Origin: Halichondria panicea | Taxonomy: Eukaryota; Porifera; Demospongiae; Suberitida; Halichondriidae | DNA length: 64,000 nucleotides | Assembly: GCF_963675165.1 (NCBI RefSeq) | Contig: NC_087391.1 | Location: 230,001 to 294,000 of the forward strand | Direction of reading: 5' to 3' | Part shown: piece after piece, positions 58,324 through 64,000 of the stretch | How positions within the stretch are numbered: position 1 is the stretch's first letter | How the letters are laid out: every line of letters begins with the position of its first letter | Program-made: the position numbers and the translations under genes | The notes under the pieces: generated by a model | Databases searched by the model: none | The model's input: the letters and a program-made list of their open reading frames with translations, nothing else | What the model was told of the DNA's origin: nothing

Positions 58324-60652
58324 TCAGATAAGCTCGTTAACTGCGGGGGAGGTACAAGATGAGGGGGCGGTAACACACACACACATACACACACACACAC
58401 ACACACACTTACTGTTCATGGGCATCTCATCGATCTGTGTACTGTAGTACTGCTCAATATCACGCAGAATACGAATATCATCATTCTTTACAAAGTTGAT
58501 GGCCACCCCTCGTCTCCCATAGCGACCAGAGCGTCCAATCCTGTGTGATAATGAATTGATGACATAAATAAATATAATTATCAACGTTAATAATGAATAC
58601 CTATGAATGTAGAGCTCTCGGTTGTTAGGGAGATCGTAGTTAATGACAAGAGACACTTGTTGCACATCGATACCTCTCGCCCAAACATCAGTAGTGATTA
58701 GAACTCGACTAAAGGGAGGCAAAGTACACAAGTATTAAGTTTAGTATAGAGTACGCACATGCAAAGTTATCAGCACACGTACACAGAAGTATTGACTACC
58801 GTATTACTAAAATATTTTGCTGATGAAGACCTTTGCAAATGTGTATTTACTAGTACTAATTTAAGCTAGCAAAATTCGCATATGTTTGATGCTCGCAAAA
58901 CATTCTAGTAATACGGTATACAGAATGAACACTAGAGGGAGGTACTAATACAGTGGTAGTACAATGCTGTACAATACAGAGCTACACAGAGCCCACCTCT
59001 CCCCAGCCCTGAACTCTTTCATGATGGCCTCCCTCTCTTTCTGTGGCATGTCTCCATGCATCGAGGACACAGTGAAGTTAGCCTCTCTCATCTTCTCAGT
59101 CAACCACTCAACCTTCCGCTTAGTGTTACAGAATATCACGGCCTGGGTGATGGTGAGTGTATCGTAGAGATCACAGAGTGTGTCAAACTTCCACTCCTCT
59201 TTCTCTACCGCCACAAAGAACTGCTTGATTCCCTCCAGTGTCAACTCATCACTACAGAAGGGAGAGGGGAGGTACAATTAATATTATCTAACATAACCTA
59301 AACACACCAAATGACAGGGGGATCCTTAACAGTTCCAAAAATTACAATTTTCCAATTTTTTTAATTCCATATTAAAGTTATGGGCAATCTGTGCATCATG
59401 CTCACCGCTTGACTAGGATCCTGATGGGTTCAGTCATGAACTTCTTTGTCATCTCCAGAATCTCGTGTGGTAGAGTAGCACTGACCAGGACCACCTGAGG
59501 GGGGCATAATCAACAACGGGGCAATAGGAGGGGGGGGGGCTTACCTGTGTGGACGGGGGGAGGTGACGATACACTTCATAGATCTGTTCCTTGAAGCCTA
59601 TAGAAGGTCAGGGGGGTCATTAGCAATGAGGGGGGTTACACAAGGTCAGGGGGTCATTAGCAATGAGAGTACTGTATAGCAGGTAATTTTCGTTGGTGCA
59701 AATTTTCGTATAAACAAAATAATTTTAATTTTGTACAGCTCAGGATAGTGACGTTGAATCTATTGCGGTTGGAGTTTTAATTTTCGTATGATGTTCAATA
59801 CAAAATCTACAAACATTTCCACCATATGATATACGGTACCTTTGTTGAGCATCTCATCAGCCTCATCCAGAATCAGCATCTTCATGTTCCTTGTCCTGAG
59901 GTTTTGTCGCTGGAGCATATCTACAGTGAGCAACCAATGAGCGTGACACAGTCTCCCCGTCCTGCAGACTTACCAAACACACGTCCTGGAGTCCCTGACA
60001 CAATGTGCTGTCCATAGTCCAGCTTCCTGATGTCCTCTCCCACGTTGGTTCCTCCAATGCAACTATGACACTGCACACTCATGTAGTCCCCCAGAGCCAG
60101 GACCACCTGCAGGCAGGAGTAAGACTGTGTACACACACACACACACACACACTTCCCACACACATTTCATTACACACCTTCTGTATCTGCAAGGCCAGCT
60201 CCCTCGTGGGGGAGAGGACAAGGACCTGCGTTTCCCTCGTCTGAATATCAAGCTTTTGTAGGGCAGCAATGGAGAAAGTAGCCGTCTTGCCAGTACCAGA
60301 CTGCGCCCTGGAGGGAGAGGGGAGGTACTCTATAGATGTGACTCTGTACGCAAGCTCACTTACTGTGCAATGACATCTCTCCCTGTGATTATCGGGAGGA
60401 TGGCTCGTTGTTGGATGGCCGATGGCTTCTCAAAGCCTGCACACACATACACACACACATTGCTAACAGATCACAAGGACACTAGATAGACTCACCATAA
60501 GCATAGATGCCTCTCAATAAGTCCTCGCGAATATTCATCGCATCAAACGTTGAGACAACATTGACATCCTTGCTCGTTTCAAACACCATAGTGGCATCGT
60601 CATCTCCCAGCAGTGCTTTCCTCTGTGACGTCTCTATTCCTCTGCTAGCCAT
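58324..60652 (-). CDS. EIF4A3: DEAD-box RNA helicase eIF4A-III (exon-junction complex core)
   Basis: ATP-dependent RNA clamp of the exon-junction complex. Eleven exons: 60652-60496, 60436-60364, 60307-60178, 60106-59974, 59920-59840, 59597-59545, 59494-59406, 59251-58997, 58708-58601, 58540-58413, 58340-58324; 407 residues (human 411). Motifs in order: Q motif ([13 protein letters not shown]), I (AQSGTGKT), Ia ([10 protein letters not shown]), Ib (GTPGRV), II (DEAD in [19 protein letters not shown]), III (SAT), IV ([14 protein letters not shown]), V (RGID), VI (HRIGRSGR). [21 protein letters not shown] and the end [14 protein letters not shown] are closer to eIF4A3 than to eIF4A1/2. The last exon encodes only a few residues (INELI). 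An upstream in-frame ATG at 60730 is ignored. The intron after exon 5 starts inside an inverted-repeat element. Confidence 0.96.
58797..58918. mobile_element. 122-bp MITE with 24-bp inverted ends
   Basis: Left end TACCGTATTACTAAAATATTTTGC and right end GCAAAACATTCTAGTAATACGGTA are inverse with two mismatches. It lies in the EIF4A3 intron between exons 8 and 9. No coding capacity. Confidence 0.82.
59670..59839. mobile_element. MITE-like element whose end coincides with an EIF4A3 splice donor
   Basis: Plus-strand left end TACTGTATAGCAGGTAATTTTCG resembles the ends at 13930 and 46457. The right end is GATATACGGTAC; on the minus strand it reads GTACCGTATATC, which is exactly the donor after exon 5 (boundary 59840/59839). 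The ends match imperfectly. A direct repeat AGGTCAGGGGG...TCATTAGCAATGAG lies just beyond the left end. Confidence 0.55.
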
Positions 60653-60997
60653 AGCTTCTCCTTTTAAAAAATACTTGATCAACACACACTTGGCTTTAAT
60701 TTTAGTTCTTCCAAGGAAGAGGTTTCCCAATTATAGTGAGTGTCAGTGAATAGGTCACCAGTCAGCTCACAATTGGATGCTTTCAACACAGTGAGTTGTG
60801 GATTGAGACGAAGAAAATCTAGTAAGGCCACAGTACCACCTGCTTTAAGTTGTACACCTTCTCTTCAACTGCACGTGGAGCAAAGGTCGAAGTTCAAGGG
60901 ACACATTCAGGTACAAAGTTCTAAGGTCAAAGGACGTTTATGAATTGTTTACCTCGAAACAACATGTTTCTTAGCGGTGGTTATTTGAGACAACGAC
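60653..60997. promoter_or_regulatory. Shared divergent promoter region of EIF4A3 and TRIT1
   Basis: 345 bp between the two opposite start codons; both 5' UTRs and core promoters should lie here. No TATA box or other named element is clear. Inferred from position. Confidence 0.45.
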
Positions 60998-63900
60998 ATG
61001 CTCAATCTTCTATGCAGAATGGCAGAGAGATGTATTGCAGCTCTAAAGTCCTCAGGAAAGCCCAAAGGTAAGTCTAACCGTGTCGTGAATGACATCTCAT
61101 TAGTGCTCTCCTCCCATACAGTGCTTGTGATAGCAGGCAGCACCTCAGTTGGCAAGACGAACCTCTCACTAGAGCTAGCGTCTCGTCTCGGTGGGGAGGT
61201 GGTCTCTGCTGACTCAGCACAGGTAATCAAGATCGGCCCCATTAAAGAATTCCTTGTGCAAAATTTAAGCATTTCGATTGTTACCATGACTTTTGTTATG
61301 AACATCTTATGATCTTTCCATTCTATCGTTATGAAGGTGTTTTGTGGTATGGACATTGGATCTGCCAAGATCAGCCAAGATGAAATGAGGGGAATCCCCC
61401 ACCATCTCCTGAATATTGCTGATGTCAGCGATTCTTTTTCGGCTGGACAGTATGCAGTAGAGGCCGTGAGCGTGATAACAGATATCATCAAGAGGGGGCG
61501 TGTCCCCTTGGTGGTGGGCGGGTCTGGACTGTATTTTCGTACGCTAATAGAAGGGGCTAGTGGTGCTCCCCCCTCAAGCCCCGCCTCCAAGGCTATGGTG
61601 GAGGAGATGGTACAGAGAGATGGTGGTGTCTGGGATGTGAGGTAAGACATAAGACAAAGCATTTGCCAATTTGGCCATACTAACTAGCCCATTGTCCAAG
61701 GCCGAAAAATAACAAATGTTATGGCCCCAACGAAATGTTTGACATAATTCGAAAGGTTTCAAAATCGTATTGGACTAATCATTGGTTTAGGGACTTTTTC
61801 AGCTGCCATAACTTGAATTCCGTTGATCCAATTTCAACTATTTTATGATTTTCTGAAAGCTTAGAAAGAGACCTTTCAAATGGTGTCATAAAATTTCATA
61901 TTTGACAGATAAAAGTATTTGCCAATTTAGCGATACCATGCCCATGGTCCAAGGCCGAAAATGACAAATTAGGGTCCCGACAAAATGTTGGATTTAAACA
62001 CATCGTTTGAAAAGTCTCTTTCTAAGCTTTCAGAAATTTCTAAAAATGTTGACATTGGGTCAACGATAGAAAAGTTATGGCTGTTGAAAGATGTTCATCT
62101 ACAACGCTACAACGTACCCTCTCCCCATTTTAATCAATAATTTAGGGACTCTTTCAGCTGCCATAACTTGAATTCCGTGGATCCAATATCAACTATTTTA
62201 TGATTTTCTGAAAGCTTAGAAAGAGACCTTTCAAATGGTGTCATCAAATTTCATATTTGAGAGATAAAATTATTTGCCAATTTAGCGATACCATGGATTA
62301 TAGCCCATGGTCCAAGGCCGAAAAATGACAAATTAGGGCCCCGACAAAATGTTGGATTTAAACACATCATTTGAAAGGTCTCTTTCTAAGCTTTCAGAAA
62401 ATTCTAAAAATGTTAACATTGGGTCAACGATAGAAAAGTTATGGCTGTTGAAAGATGTTCAACTACAACGCTACAACGTACCCTCTCCCCATTTACAGTC
62501 TAGAGAGGCTGCGATCACTAGATCCCGACTATACTGCCAAACTGGAGTGCAATGATTGGTACAGATTAAAGAGAGCTCTGGAAATATGCACTCTGTCTGG
62601 ACAGTGAGTGTGTTATTAGTCTCATTGATGACTGTATTGCATGTGCCCTCTACAACAGAACAGTCACCTCCTTCAAGAGGGACTACAGTGTAGATGGTGA
62701 GTGCTGCTCTCAGTGTGTGTTGTGATCACATCATCACTCGCAGAGGCGGAGTATAACTTCAAGTGTCTATTCCTAACTATGCCACGACTGCCCCTCAAAC
62801 AAAGAATAGACGCACGTTGTGAGCTAATTGTGGAACAAGGTCTCTTTCCAGTGAGTGTCTATCGTTTTTGAAATTAGTTGTTTGTTGAGTATAAACTTTG
62901 ACAGCTTTATCTTATGTATATAATATAATAATGTGTTTTTATACAGGAGGTGATTGGACTGGTACGTGAGGGAGGCTTGGTGGCCGAGAGCCAGGCAGGG
63001 AGGAGCGTGGGCTATAGACAAGCTCTCGAGTTCCTAGCCTCTGTGTGGGGGTACCCAGGCAATGGCCCCCCATACCAGCTGCAGGTCAGGGGGTACTCTC
63101 TCAGTGTGCACGTGTGTGTTAGTGTCTGCAATAGGTGCCCCCTGATAAGCTAAGACAACTATTCCTGGACTTCCTGCACAACTACCAGGCCAAAACAAGG
63201 TACGTAACTTAGTTCATAACATGGGTTCAATATCATACTAAAAATATGTATTCAGTAGCTCTTTGAGAGCTACAAGATGGTGTGTTTAGATCAATGATTA
63301 GTTTCTTGCCCAAATCAGCATGAGCTATAATAGCCTTTGTGTTTTCTCCCCACGTAAGGTTTGATCCTCCTCTTGCAGACAGTTGTCATCTGTTCAGTCG
63401 ACTTGGATTAAGAAGTCTCCTTATTTCCACTGGTTGAATCTGGCACCAGGAGGCACCCGGCTACCTACTGAGGTGGTGGCTGGGGGCGTGGCTGAGTGGT
63501 TCAATACTGACACACCTTTGCCTTTGGATTGGTCAGGAGAGCCTCTCAAAGAAATTGTAAGCGAATCTATTGACTCTCCTTCACTAATTACTGTAGTTGG
63601 CTCTGTAACTAGAGTTCTGATGGTCCAGATTCAATGATGATTTTCTGATTTTCTGAAAGCTTAGATGGAGCCCGTTCAGATGGTATGCTCAAATTTTATA
63701 TTTGGAACGGGCCATAATATAGCCCATGGTATTTTGTCAAAAACTTAACACACATCACCTGAATGAAGCTTCAGAAAATCATAAATTAACCTAAAGTTAT
63801 TGTCGTTCAAAGATGCTCTGTTTAACGCTGAGTCAATTAATGTTCGCTGATCAAAATTCATTTCTACAGACTGTTGAGGAGAGGGAGGAGCTTAAACGCT

Positions 63901-64000
63901 ATGGCAGCAAGCACACGCAACTCAACATATATTCTGACCCAACCAAAGTGGACATTGTTTTGAAACAGATAGAAACTTGCATACAAACAATAGACAATAG
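60998..64000 (+). CDS. TRIT1: tRNA dimethylallyltransferase (MiaA/Mod5 family), 3' end outside window
   Basis: Transfers a dimethylallyl group to A37 of tRNAs reading UNN codons (i6A37); the eukaryotic enzyme acts in mitochondria and cytosol. Ten exons seen: 60998-61067, 61122-61222, 61337-61641, 62499-62603, 62659-62696, 62744-62850, 62947-63084, 63135-63199, 63379-63556, 63870-64000 (open at the edge). The P-loop reads [24 protein letters not shown], followed by VSADSAQ and [26 protein letters not shown] and [23 protein letters not shown] are typical. Start could be MLNLLCR or the second ATG (MAERC). The zinc-finger tail of eukaryotic TRIT1 would lie to the right. Intron 1 (54 bp) has no stop and is a multiple of three. 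Exon 3 uses an AAG acceptor preceded by a weak pyrimidine tract, so its 5' edge is less sure. Confidence 0.9.
61786..62498 (+). repeat. 355-bp head-to-tail duplication ending at a TRIT1 splice acceptor
   Basis: Copy 1 (61786-62140) and copy 2 (62141-62498) both start TTTAGGGACT.TTTCAGCTGC and both contain the dispersed module CTGAAAGCTTAGAAAGAGAC. Copy 2 ends CCCTCTCCCCATTTACAG, the acceptor of exon 4 (AG at 62497-62498). Copy 1 ends CCCTCTCCCCATTTTAATC, the same pyrimidine tract without AG. Confidence 0.9.
63590..63869 (+). repeat. Dispersed intronic repeat module in the last visible TRIT1 intron
   Basis: GTAGTTGGCTCTGTAACTAGAGTTCTGATGGTCCA...TTTTCTGAAAGCTTAGATGGAGCCCGTTCAGATGGTATGC resembles 3165-3300 in a BCKDHA intron at 80-90% by eye, plus a reverse module near 63765-63800. 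Non-coding; part of the family described at 22722-23260. Confidence 0.75.

Noticed and set aside
60653-60730. Upstream in-frame ATG of EIF4A3
   Set aside because: The added basic peptide is absent from the family, and [12 protein letters not shown] gives nearly the human length.

Overview
The window is a gene-dense piece of a nuclear animal genome. Sixteen protein genes lie in 64 kb, most are split by many short GT-AG introns, and intergenic gaps are mostly 120-600 bases. The gene set is metazoan: DAAM-type formin, mixed-lineage kinase, pecanex, MIDEAS/TRERF1-type ELM2-SANT protein, PP2A-B56 and a protein with two death domains. The compact intron-rich layout, the divergence from vertebrate proteins and the lineage-specific genes make a sponge (demosponge-like) or another early-branching animal my best guess. 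That is an inference; no species marker is present. CA/GT microsatellites and small inverted-repeat elements fill many introns.

Layout. Left part (1-19 kb): 5' end of a CD36-family receptor (-), BCKDHA (+), LRRC47 (-), a three-PTB-domain protein (+), DAAM formin (-). Middle (19-38.6 kb): a pecanex gene with 24 coding exons (-), an MLK-type MAP3K (+), DESI2 (-). Centre right (38.7-45 kb): a tandem pair of MacroD-type macro-domain genes (+) flanking a two-death-domain gene (+). Right (45-64 kb): MIDEAS/TRERF1-like corepressor (-), PP2A B56 subunit (-), intronless GINS1 (+), EIF4A3 (-), and the first ten exons of TRIT1 (+), which leaves the window. I built each exon model by hand from splice sites, codon phase and family alignment. 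All complete models close in frame with one terminal stop.

The genes do not form one pathway. They cover branched-chain amino-acid breakdown, actin assembly, JNK-type signalling, deubiquitination/deSUMOylation, ADP-ribose removal, chromatin repression, replication initiation, exon-junction complex and tRNA modification. What unites the region is architecture: six head-to-head pairs with 120-430 bp between start codons, alternating with close tail-to-tail pairs.

The most interesting signals are: (i) local tandem duplications that span splice junctions in five genes, at least two of which create in-frame alternative splice sites; (ii) a MacroD paralogue whose two ADP-ribose-binding loops are mutated while its sister is intact; (iii) the two-death-domain gene, whose start codon directly abuts an inverted-repeat element; (iv) a protein with three diverged PTB domains; (v) a 169/170-bp inverted repeat differing by one base; (vi) small inverted-repeat elements that make up much of several introns, one touching a splice donor.
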